7,048 nucleotides of DNA, taken from Candidatus Hydrogenedentota bacterium (GTDB taxonomy: Bacteria; Hydrogenedentota; Hydrogenedentia; Hydrogenedentiales; GCA-2746185). Below the pieces are notes generated by a model. That model saw only the letters and a list, made by a program, of their open reading frames with translations. It was not told the origin of the DNA and searched no databases. The stretch lies in NCBI GenBank assembly GCA_012965445.1, contig DTSJ01000439.1, forward strand, positions 1 through 7,048, written 5' to 3'. Below are positions 1-5,667 of this stretch, in pieces. How positions within the stretch are numbered: position 1 is the first letter of the stretch; each line of letters opens with the position of its first letter. The translations under genes were made by a program, and so were the position numbers.

Positions 1-2507
1 TCCACTGCCGGACAATGAATCTTTTTCCAGTCCTTCGTCTCGATACGCGCCTGAACCATTCGATCCATCTTGATGATTTCCTGCACGATTCCCTCAACAG
101 TATCCGGCACCACAATCTCAAGGCAGTTATGGGCATGCAGCACCACATCACCCGAAACTGCATTCTCATCCGGCAATGGCGTCAGTTCCTCAAATCGGAA
201 GTCGTACTTCTTTTCTTCAAATATCTGCCAGTCATCTTTCGTCGGAAGCAAAATCTCAACATAAAAACTGATCGGAAATTCCTTGGGCAGCTCCGCCGTC
301 AGCCAGGTGTCTCCCTCCTTCACACTGCTCAAAGGATAAGCCGTCTCGGTTACCACACCCGTCTCCTCATTCTCCGTCTCTACATAAAGTGATGCCTTGA
401 ACGATCGCGTGTCCAGCGGGATCTTCCAGTCGTCATACATATACATTTTGAAGATCCCCTCCTCGTGCATCGTGCCTTCAAGGTGATGATAGTTATTCTC
501 CACCATGAAAAACTGCCACCCCCCGTGCAGCGGAGTGTGATCCATGTGACCCAGTCCAACCACAGGCTGACCGCACGAAGTACACAATCCAGGACCAAAG
601 TAAGTCGCCTGATAGTTATCACAATCCGGAGTCATGCAAGTGTATGTATGCACATCCTTGAATCGTGCCTGATGTAGCAGCGGCTCAGCACACACCTCGC
701 ATCGGCCCTGTACATAATAATCGAGCAGCTTATGATCATCACGTCCGCGGTTCGGACACCAAAAAGCGTCTCCCTTGCCCGCCTTGCTCAACACCCAGTG
801 GTAGGTCTCGATTGCTGGTTCCTTACCTTCAAAAAAGGATGCTTTTGGCGACAGCGGCATGAAACAGTCATCGCATGTGCCGGGCTCCTGATAATCCGTC
901 AATGAACACGGATTGCCACGCATTGGACACCAGAAAATATTCTCATCCGCAAGCATAGCCTCCGCAGCCTCAGCCATGATCTTTTCGGCCTCAGACTCAC
1001 CATCGACAATGACCTCCGATGGATCACCCGCTTTCGGATTCGTTTCTGCGCCACCAGCCCCCAGAAAATCAGGCGTAGCCGCGGCCGCAATGCTCATTCC
1101 CGCGCCCTCTTCAGATTCTGGGCGCTCACGCGGCACAAACGGTATATCAACCTTCAAATGGTCATTGAGCATATAATCGATAGTCGTATGCAGCTTCGCT
1201 TCCTTGTATCCCGCACCCGAAGCAAGGTCCTCTGGTGGTGAGTTTGGATTGTCCCAGTTGTCTTCAGAATTATCGTAATGCGCAACGGTCGAGATCGTGC
1301 TGCCCACAGGTGCGTCTATCGGACTCTCAAAATGATACGTCGCTTCCCAGCGCTGCTTGAACTCAGGAATCCACAGAAGCGTCGAAGTACGATTATCAGG
1401 ATACGTAATGCTCACTTCCAAATCTTTGGGTACGGGACCAAGCTGCGGAGCAAGTCCAATCAAACTCATCCCTTCCTTGACCGTATAGGAAGTTTCAACC
1501 CGCTCATTGTTCTGTGCTGCCTTCACCGTAAAATCGTTACTCCCGACCGCAACGGACTCCACAAGCAAATCAATCTCTTCATCTTTCTGCGCGACAAACA
1601 ATCCCAGCTTCGATTGGTCCACCACATCGCTCGACCAGTCAGCGAAACCCGGACGCTCAAACTGGATCGTCATCGTAATCGTCGAATCTTTCCGGAAATA
1701 ACGACCCGCCGCATCAGGATACAAAACGGGCTCATCGCCAGGCAGCCATTGACCCATAATGTGCGTGCCTTTCGGCATCTCGCGCATACGGGTTTCTTCA
1801 TCGTCCTCATCCGCCAAAGGGTCGTACTCTCCCTGTACTTCCATTTCAATTGGCGGAATCTCGACACCCTCTGGATCGTTCAGCCAGACCTGAATGCTGT
1901 GAATGTTCTTCGGATTTTCCACGAGAAATTCGTAACCCGTAATATAAGAGTCTTCTTCAAGCTCAACTGGGAATGTATACGTTACAGATCCAAACTGCTC
2001 ATCCGCAGCTAGTGTAAAAGGAGTGTCAGACTCAAAAATCATGTCCGGTTCGCCGAAAGGCCAGAAAGGCTTCTCGAACTGCTCCGGCATCGGAATGTTC
2101 CGAACTGGCCCCTGCGGGGCGCCGCCGTCTGCCCAGGCAATGATAATGTCCTTCTCCTCCTGAGTCAGCATCTTGTTCGTGTCAAACGTCGAGAAACGTC
2201 CATCCGGCTTCCAAGGCGGCATCCGTCCAGTGATAATCTCAATCTTGATTGCTTCCGCCCATCCGCGCGCTGCAGGTTCTGTAGCCGTACCATAAACGGT
2301 CAAATCAACGAAGTCCGGCGCCAGCCCGCCTGGATGATGGCAGCTCATACATTTTTCTTCCAGAATCCCTTGAATGTCCTTGCCCCAGTTAATGTCAGTC
2401 GTGATTCGCGTATGCGCGGATACTTCTCCGTGATTCAAAACACTCACCGCGACGACCAAAGCAATCGATCCCACAAGGGCGAAAATTATAAAACGTGTAA
2501 ACTTCAC
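1..2507 (-). CDS. Exported cytochrome c / copper-monooxygenase-like protein with tandem Cys-rich metal-binding ribbons (3' end outside window)
   Basis: An uninterrupted minus-strand frame of 835 codons starts at a GTG and runs off the left edge. An AGGAG lies 10 nt upstream of the GTG and an in-frame TGA lies further upstream, so the start is well bounded. Residues 1-31 form a signal peptide or anchor. A haem site CMSCH (53-57) is followed by GRMPPW (94-99), whose Met is the likely second haem ligand. Residues 150-450 match the style of type II copper ascorbate-dependent monooxygenase domains: 'WLPGDEP...YP.G.G' near 254-270, 'YPD.R...LL..P' near 369-381, and 'AHYDNSEDN' near 409. The family's HH, HMHxxG and HYHxxG copper ligands are mostly absent (IHS 202-204, APQLG 353-357, IQFE 281-284). 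An Ala/Glu-rich linker (about 461-520) leads to three ribbons with cysteines 527/534/545/548, 584/603/606 and 624/629/642/645. These resemble heavy-metal-binding 'CPMHP..PGKCPKCG' domains. A His/Met-rich stretch follows (654-681). It is probably a periplasmic or envelope haem protein with a metal-binding role. The domain style is recognised; substrate and function are not known, and oxygenase activity looks unlikely. Confidence 0.82.
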   Translation of the reverse strand, partial: MKFTRFIIFALVGSIALVVAVSVLNHGEVSAHTRITTDINWGKDIQGILEEKCMSCHHPGGLAPDFVDLTVYGTATEPAARGWAEAIKIEIITGRMPPWKPDGRFSTFDTNKMLTQEEKDIIIAWADGGAPQGPVRNIPMPEQFEKPFWPFGEPDMIFESDTPFTLAADEQFGSVTYTFPVELEEDSYITGYEFLVENPKNIHSIQVWLNDPEGVEIPPIEMEVQGEYDPLADEDDEETRMREMPKGTHIMGQWLPGDEPVLYPDAAGRYFRKDSTITMTIQFERPGFADWSSDVVDQSKLGLFVAQKDEEIDLLVESVAVGSNDFTVKAAQNNERVETSYTVKEGMSLIGLAPQLGPVPKDLEVSITYPDNRTSTLLWIPEFKQRWEATYHFESPIDAPVGSTISTVAHYDNSEDNWDNPNSPPEDLASGAGYKEAKLHTTIDYMLNDHLKVDIPFVPRERPESEEGAGMSIAAAATPDFLGAGGAETNPKAGDPSEVIVDGESEAEKIMAEAAEAMLADENIFWCPMRGNPCSLTDYQEPGTCDDCFMPLSPKASFFEGKEPAIETYHWVLSKAGKGDAFWCPNRGRDDHKLLDYYVQGRCEVCAEPLLHQARFKDVHTYTCMTPDCDNYQATYFGPGLCTSCGQPVVGLGHMDHTPLHGGWQFFMVENNYHHLEGTMHEEGIFKMYMYDDWKIPLDTRSFKASLYVETENEETGVVTETAYPLSSVKEGDTWLTAELPKEFPISFYVEILLPTKDDWQIFEEKKYDFRFEELTPLPDENAVSGDVVLHAHNCLEIVVPDTVEGIVQEIIKMDRMVQARIETKDWKKIHCPAV

Positions 2508-2517
2508 TGTATCCAAT

Positions 2518-2522
2518 CTCCT
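2518..2522 (-). promoter_or_regulatory. Shine-Dalgarno that decides the GTG start of the large haem protein
   Basis: On the minus strand AGGAG lies 10 nt before the GTG at 2507-2505. No ATG precedes the hydrophobic signal sequence in this frame, so this site supports GTG as the true start. Confidence 0.6.
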
Positions 2523-2640
2523 GTTCAGCACCCGCAATTCCGTGCTGATTCATCTACTTGGTGTACCTGTTCTTGACAAACACGATTCTACTAGGGTTGG
2601 TTCCTCTGTTTCTAGTCGTTTATCATGTCACCCCCTAGGT
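2523..2640. other. Divergent intergenic region between the large haem protein gene and the MFS remnant
   Basis: No gene is supported here. The plus-strand frame of the MFS remnant extends back to an ATG at 2542, but those residues are polar and unlike any transporter N-terminus. A TTGACA (2573-2578, plus) has no acceptable -10 at 16-18 bp. On the minus strand TTGTCA (2574-2579) and TAGATG (2551-2556) have a 17-bp spacer but fit the consensus poorly. The promoter of the large gene must lie here or further right, but I cannot place it. Confidence 0.4.
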
Positions 2641-3491
2641 ATGCATGATTCGTGTACCATTCAGTTCCAGTTTTTCAAAGGAAAAATCCTGTATGCCCCG
2701 TTTTCACGGACATTTGTCTCGCTATTGATTATACATTCTCTACTCGACTGTTTTGCAGGCATCTGGCCGATATACAAACATATCGTCGACATTCCTCTCG
2801 CCGCAGCAGGATTCGTCGTGACTTGCGCCACCCTAATCGCATTCGTACTGCAGCCCCTCTTCGGACTATGGACCGACCACGGCTACTCCCGTGTCTGCGT
2901 ACTCATCAGAACCTTCATGACATTTCCGATGATGCTGTTGGGGCCTCTTAGCGGTCACTGGAATTCTCACGGCAATGCCATAGGCTATCTCGCGATGTTT
3001 GTGATTGTGTTCCGCGCAAAAATCGGACAAGCACTCTACCATCCCGCCGGAGCCACCATCGCAGGAAACGAGACCACTTCTCGCCGCTCAACCTATCTTT
3101 CCATATTTGTCGCCTTCGGATGGATAGGCTACGGCTCCAGCCAAATCCTGTTTTCCTACAGCTATCATTGGACTCAATCCCATACCGAATGGTTGCTGAT
3201 CCCCGGCGGAATGATTCTTCTATTCGCCGCCTGGGGCTGTCGTCCGAAAGAACTCAGCAACGATGGCATCGAACGACCATCTCTCCTGCGCTCCTTAACC
3301 CAGATTCCATTTGGACAACAGCGACTATACGTACTCTTTTTCCTACTCGCAGCAATGTCCGCCCCTGAGTAGTCGGACTCATGACCTCCCGCCTGAACCT
3401 ACCCCCTACAACAGCCCTGAGCATCCTCGGCATCACCGGCCTCATCGCACTGGCCTGTAGTTTCTTTCTCGAATCGCTTGAAAAAGACTGA
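2641..3491 (+). pseudogene. MFS transporter remnant (fosmidomycin-resistance type) with internal deletion and frame change
   Basis: The frame from ATG 2641 to TAG 3370-3372 encodes the first half of a major facilitator transporter. TM1 contains HSLLDCFAG, TM2 ends in LQPLFGLWTDHG (the loop 2-3 motif A region), TM4 contains GQALYHPAGATIAG (typical of the Fsr subfamily), TM5-6 follow, and TM7 breaks off at LAAMSAPE. In another frame the segment 3369-3491 gives VVGLMTSRLNLPPTTALSIL and continues as a hydrophobic helix ending FFLESLEKD, which looks like the last helix and C-terminus of the same protein. Roughly 110-130 residues (TM8-11) are missing, and the junction changes frame and creates the stop. 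The functional start is also unclear: an AAAGGA at 2677-2682 precedes a CTG (2689) in frame and an ATG (2693) out of frame, so the 5' end may have decayed too. A half-length product could be made, but it would lack the C-terminal six-helix bundle. Confidence 0.75.
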
Positions 3492-3671
3492 TCATCGCCC
3501 CAAATCAGCCCGACCTGCGACCGCTGCCGCCCTTCAATCCCAGCAGTATTCTCTGTAACCACATACGCCTCTCCGCCCACTATATTCAGTAGACTAATAC
3601 CCTGATCTCGCATAAACCACACTTTAGCAACGCGTTATGTCGATCAACAAGTCGGGATATCAATGCGGCTC
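3492..3671. other. Intergenic region between the MFS remnant and the sigma operon, no gene supported
   Basis: I see no RNA gene, repeat or convincing terminator after the MFS remnant. A minus-strand frame enters from a GTG at 3622 and continues antisense through the MFS tail to 3254. Its first 45 or so residues look protein-like (contains VGGEAYVVTENTAGIEG), but the rest is Arg-rich antisense. It has no Shine-Dalgarno and no recognisable family, so it is not called as a gene. Confidence 0.35.
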
Positions 3672-3680
3672 TGTTACAAT
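3672..3680 (+). promoter_or_regulatory. Extended -10 promoter candidate for the sigma operon
   Basis: TGTTACAAT is an extended -10 element (TGn followed by TACAAT, five of six to TATAAT). It is placed so that transcription would begin near 3687, about 40 nt before the sigma gene. No good -35 is seen at the usual distance, which extended -10 promoters tolerate. An ECF-type self-recognised promoter may also exist but I could not identify one. Confidence 0.4.
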
Positions 3681-3721
3681 AGAAAGCAAAATCGTATGAG
3701 TTCACGCCAAACTACAACTCT

Positions 3722-3726
3722 GGAGG
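3722..3726 (+). promoter_or_regulatory. Shine-Dalgarno GGAGG that questions the ATG start of the sigma gene
   Basis: GGAGG ends only 1 nt before the ATG at 3728, too close for normal initiation. It lies 7 nt before the in-frame TTG at 3734, an ideal distance. The sigma factor may therefore start at TTG 3734, two residues shorter. Confidence 0.5.
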
Positions 3727-3727
3727 C

Positions 3728-4333
3728 ATGACGTTGTTCATTGCAACGTTCAATCAGGACTTCGACCTTTCGCGCTCTTCGGCCACGGAAGAGGACAGGG
3801 AAGATATCCGCCTCTGTACTCACGGCGACGAGGAGGCCTACGCACGCCTCGTTAAGCGCTACGAGATCCTCATCGCACGCCAGATGTGGAGATTCACACG
3901 CAGTCCACAGACCCTCGAAGAACTCGTCCAGGAAGTCTTTGTGGAAGCCTATACAAGCCTGCATTCCTACAAAGGCACCTCCCCCTTCGAACATTGGCTC
4001 CGCAAAATCGCGACCCGCGTCGGATACAAGTTCTGGAAACACAAATCAAGAGACAACGAGCGCAGAACCACCCTGGAACAGAACAAGCTCGATATTATGC
4101 CGATCGCGACAAACGCAATCCCGTCCGAAGCCGCCGAATATCTATTCACCCTGCTCGAAACCCTCCCCGTCCAGGAGCGCATGGTTCTCAGTCTCCTCTA
4201 TTTCGAAGGATGGGATACCCAGGAAATCGCAGACCACATGGGATGGAGCCGTTCACTCGTGAAAGTACGCGCCTTCAGAGCACGCAAAAAACTCAAAACG
4301 AAACTGGAGCTCGCTGGTTATGCATCAACCTGA
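3728..4333 (+). CDS. RNA polymerase ECF-type sigma factor (sigma-70 family)
   Basis: The 201-residue product has the two-domain ECF layout and lacks sigma regions 1 and 3. Sigma region 2 spans about 33-105: GDEEAYARLVKRYE is the region 2.1 helix, TLEELVQEVFVEAY matches the core-binding 'D..QEVF' signature, and the Trp/Arg-rich PFEHWLRKIATRVGYKFWK matches the -10 recognition helices. A linker of about 30 residues follows. Region 4 spans about 137-192: LPVQERMVLSLLYFEGWDTQEIADHMG is followed by the recognition helix SRSLVKVRAFRARKKLK, which would read the -35 element. It directs core RNA polymerase to a dedicated regulon in the cytoplasm. The next gene overlaps its 3' end by 14 nt, implying translational coupling, and is the likely anti-sigma partner. 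The start may be TTG 3734 (see the ribosome binding site). Family identity is secure; the specific regulon is unknown, though gene order suggests a CnrH-like metal or envelope response. Confidence 0.93.
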   Translation: MTLFIATFNQDFDLSRSSATEEDREDIRLCTHGDEEAYARLVKRYEILIARQMWRFTRSPQTLEELVQEVFVEAYTSLHSYKGTSPFEHWLRKIATRVGYKFWKHKSRDNERRTTLEQNKLDIMPIATNAIPSEAAEYLFTLLETLPVQERMVLSLLYFEGWDTQEIADHMGWSRSLVKVRAFRARKKLKTKLELAGYAST

Positions 4334-4595
4334 ACATAAATCAACAGTAGATCCCCTGGTCGATCTCGCCCGTCTCGCAAGGATGGATACGGCTCCGACA
4401 ACCAACGTCACCACAAACGTCCTTCGCAAGATTCGTATCAGGAATACCCTCCTCGCCGAGAAACCGCTCCTGTGGATGGCCCTGGGTTCTACCGCCGCAG
4501 CCGTCGCCGTCGCTGCCGTAGGTATCCCTGTCCTGATGTCCCTGCTCGATCCCCTGAACGCACTCTTTCAGTCAACACCAACATCGCTCTTGTAA
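4320..4595 (+). CDS. Probable single-pass membrane anti-sigma factor (CnrY-like position and size)
   Basis: A 91-residue protein whose ATG lies inside the end of the sigma gene, with GGAG (4306-4309) 10 nt upstream. Residues 1-48 are polar and probably cytoplasmic, with two potential helices (DPLVDLARLARMD and NVTTNVLRKIRIRN). Residues about 49-76 form one Ala/Val-rich membrane helix, and a short tail of about 15 residues would lie in the periplasm. There is no HxxxCxxC zinc anti-sigma motif. CnrY of metal-resistance cassettes is likewise a roughly 95-residue bitopic protein with a short N-terminal sigma-binding segment. I infer anti-sigma function from size, topology and the overlap with the sigma gene, not from a recognised domain. 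An alternative is a small membrane adaptor for the next gene's sensor. Confidence 0.6.
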   Translation: MHQPEHKSTVDPLVDLARLARMDTAPTTNVTTNVLRKIRIRNTLLAEKPLLWMALGSTAAAVAVAAVGIPVLMSLLDPLNALFQSTPTSLL

Positions 4596-4603
4596 AAATA
4601 ATT

Positions 4604-5260
4604 ATGTCTGATCCAAGCCAAATACCAAACCTTCCCAAGCCTCCACGCCCCTGGATCACGCTCCTCGTCGGGGGCGTGCTCGTTTTGTCAGGCATGGTCA
4701 TGGGTGCTGGCGGAACCGGCCTTCTGGTAAAAAATAGGCTCGACCAACCCGATCAGGCGCCGTCCCATTTCAGCCGCCGCCTCTCAGAAAGAATGACAAG
4801 AGATCTCGATCTCACGAGTGAACAAGAATCACAGATTCAACAAATCTTTGAAACTCATCAGAAAGGATTACACGCAGTCCGCCAATCGGTAGAGCAGCGC
4901 GTAAATGACTCTTTCAGCACCATGCAGTCAGAGGTCAAAGCCATACTCACTCCTGAGCAGGCTAAAGTTTGGAGCGAGCGAGTTCGCAGATACAACAGCC
5001 GTGGTGAACGAGATCGACCGACTGGGCGTGAACCTGATCGACGCATGAGGCATCAGTCGCCGGAGGACAGACCTTTGATGAGAGACGGAGAAAGACGGCC
5101 CCCTCACTTCGAACGTAGCGGGGGTGAACCTAGGCCAAGAGAACAATTCGGCGATCCTGACGAACGACCCCGCGACAACACACAGGAACGATACGAACCT
5201 AATCGTCGTCCAGATGATCGCCCCGATTCCCATCGCCCGCCGCCACCACCACCTCAATAA
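4604..5260 (+). CDS. Membrane-anchored periplasmic LTxxQ sensor (CnrX/Spy-like) with disordered Arg/Pro/Asp tail
   Basis: The 218-residue protein starts 8 nt after the preceding stop. No Shine-Dalgarno is visible (AT-rich TTGTAAAAATAATTATG), so translation is probably coupled. The frame stays open upstream to 4472, but that part is antisense-like Arg-rich sequence overlapping the previous gene. Residues 1-16 are a Pro-rich cytoplasmic stub and 17-43 a Gly-rich membrane helix. Residues 55-130 form the helical hairpin typical of Spy/CpxP/CnrX-type stress sensors, with LTSEQ (70-74) and LTPEQ (115-119); His 55, 85 and 90 are possible metal ligands. Residues 131-218 are a low-complexity, highly charged tail ending in six prolines and Gln. 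In Cnr-type systems such a protein senses periplasmic metal and controls the anti-sigma/sigma pair; that role here is inferred from context. It could instead sense misfolded envelope proteins. It is the last gene of the operon. Confidence 0.75.
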   Translation: MSDPSQIPNLPKPPRPWITLLVGGVLVLSGMVMGAGGTGLLVKNRLDQPDQAPSHFSRRLSERMTRDLDLTSEQESQIQQIFETHQKGLHAVRQSVEQRVNDSFSTMQSEVKAILTPEQAKVWSERVRRYNSRGERDRPTGREPDRRMRHQSPEDRPLMRDGERRPPHFERSGGEPRPREQFGDPDERPRDNTQERYEPNRRPDDRPDSHRPPPPPPQ

Positions 5261-5355
5261 AGCACTGATTTCCGCGCAAAGTTCCTCATTTAGATCACCA
5301 AAACGCCCAAAATTCGGGAATTTCTCACTATCGATCAAAAAACCTTCGGCTGGAC

Positions 5356-5390
5356 AAAAAAGTAGGGAGCAGGCTGGGTGACCTGCTCCC
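5356..5390 (-). terminator. Rho-independent terminator (minus strand)
   Basis: A perfect 9-bp GC-rich stem (5390-5382 with 5373-5365 on the minus strand) with an 8-nt loop is followed by TAC and six T residues (5361-5356). On the plus strand only two Ts follow the stem, so it is directional for minus-strand transcripts. It could end the sRNA and also catch read-through from the cytochrome operon. Confidence 0.8.
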
Positions 5391-5401
5391 TTGGGCATTA
5401 A

Positions 5402-5437
5402 GAACCGTTTATCGTTTGGGAGTGGGGCAAACGGTTC
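5402..5437. repeat. Perfect 9-bp inverted repeat GAACCGTTT/AAACGGTTC with alternative pairing
   Basis: The arms are 5402-5410 and 5429-5437 with an 18-nt loop. A second, exclusive stem CGTTTG/CAAACG (5413-5418 with 5428-5433) shares the right arm, so the hairpin can form in two registers. The loop's GGGAG (plus) is identical to the start of the neighbouring terminator arm, so the loop could also pair with that hairpin. Confidence 0.65.
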
Positions 5438-5461
5438 ATGAGGAACTCTCTAACTGACTTA

Positions 5462-5490
5462 TTTATACACTAATATTTCCCCGATTACAA
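5462..5490 (-). promoter_or_regulatory. Sigma-70-like promoter driving the sRNA candidate
   Basis: On the minus strand TTGTAA (5490-5485, four of six to TTGACA) and TATAAA (5467-5462, five of six to TATAAT) are separated by exactly 17 bp. The predicted start is an A near 5455. The region is AT-rich, which raises the chance of random -10 matches, but the spacing and the downstream hairpin-terminator support it. Confidence 0.5.
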
Positions 5491-5518
5491 GCCTTTTTCA
5501 AGAAATGTTCAAAATATG

Positions 5519-5572
5519 TACATAAACAATTACATAAATTCGATGAAACTAACAATATTGACATCAATTGAC
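5519..5572. repeat. Short phased direct repeats in the AT-rich spacer
   Basis: TACATAAA occurs twice with a 12-bp period (5519-5526, 5531-5538). ATTGAC occurs twice with a 10-bp period (5557-5562, 5567-5572), one helical turn, overlapping the palindrome TCAATTGA (5564-5571). They could be protein-binding sites upstream of the sRNA promoter, but in DNA this AT-rich chance occurrence is likely enough. Confidence 0.3.
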
Positions 5573-5667
5573 CAATTTTCTCTATTTTTTCTCGATTAAA
5601 TGCACACTGACGGTTTTTCAATAACATCAAACCGCATTTCAACCTCGCTCGATTCTATTATCCAAAC

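Larger units (their letters stand above)
5356..5455 (-). ncRNA. Candidate small RNA of about 100 nt with two perfect hairpins
   Basis: On the minus strand a sigma-70-like promoter (5462-5490) would start transcription near 5455. The transcript begins with an unpaired stretch containing UUCCUC, then a perfect 9-bp stem GAACCGUUU/AAACGGUUC with an 18-nt loop containing CCCCACUCCC. An 11-nt spacer follows, and the RNA closes with a perfect 9-bp GC-rich stem GGGAGCAGG/CCUGCUCCC and UACUUUUUU. Promoter, hairpin and terminator are in the right order and spacing for a free-standing sRNA. The C-rich loop and UUCCUC are complementary to Shine-Dalgarno-like GGGAG and GAGGAA, so it could act by blocking ribosome binding sites (inference). 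No known RNA family is recognised. A 13-codon frame (5398-5439) lies inside it. Confidence 0.5.
5261..5667. other. Convergent intergenic region holding an sRNA candidate and an AT-rich stretch
   Basis: This 407-bp gap separates the ends of the sigma operon and the cytochrome operon. Positions 5261-5355 show no protein gene and no convincing plus-strand terminator. Positions 5356-5490 carry the predicted minus-strand small RNA with its own promoter and terminator. Positions 5491-5667 are AT-rich (about 25% GC over 5521-5580) with short direct repeats and a weak 6-bp hairpin (5611-5616 with 5629-5634). I found no terminator with a U-tract immediately after the cytochrome operon. Confidence 0.5.

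Noticed and set aside
1278..2012. Plus-strand open frame of 244 codons
   Set aside because: It is antisense to the well-supported large haem protein, is rich in Arg, His and Ile, has no Shine-Dalgarno and shows no domain.
2551..2579. TTGTCA-17-TAGATG as minus-strand promoter of the large haem gene
   Set aside because: The spacing is right but the -10 matches only three of six positions, too weak to list.
2573..2601. Perfect TTGACA as -35 of a plus-strand promoter for the MFS remnant
   Set aside because: The hexamer at the right distance is GTTGGT, which does not resemble a -10, and no extended -10 is present.
3254..3622. Minus-strand frame of 122 codons starting at GTG
   Set aside because: The first third looks protein-like, but two thirds is antisense to the MFS remnant. 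There is no ribosome binding site and no family, so it stays uncalled.
4472..4603. Upstream extension of the LTxxQ sensor reading frame
   Set aside because: The extra 44 residues overlap the 91-residue membrane protein gene in another frame and are Arg-rich; ATG 4604 right after its stop gives a sensible membrane-anchor N-terminus.
4928..5398. Minus-strand frame of 156 codons antisense to the sensor gene
   Set aside because: It begins inside the predicted sRNA terminator region and mirrors the low-complexity tail of the sensor; no Shine-Dalgarno at a sensible distance.
5558..5588. TTGACA ... TATTTT as a plus-strand promoter
   Set aside because: The spacer is 19 bp and no plus-strand gene or structured RNA lies downstream; the region is AT-rich enough for chance matches.
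5611..5634. CGGTTT/AAACCG inverted repeat as terminator of the cytochrome operon
   Set aside because: The stem is only 6 bp with a 12-nt loop, and no T-tract follows on either strand.
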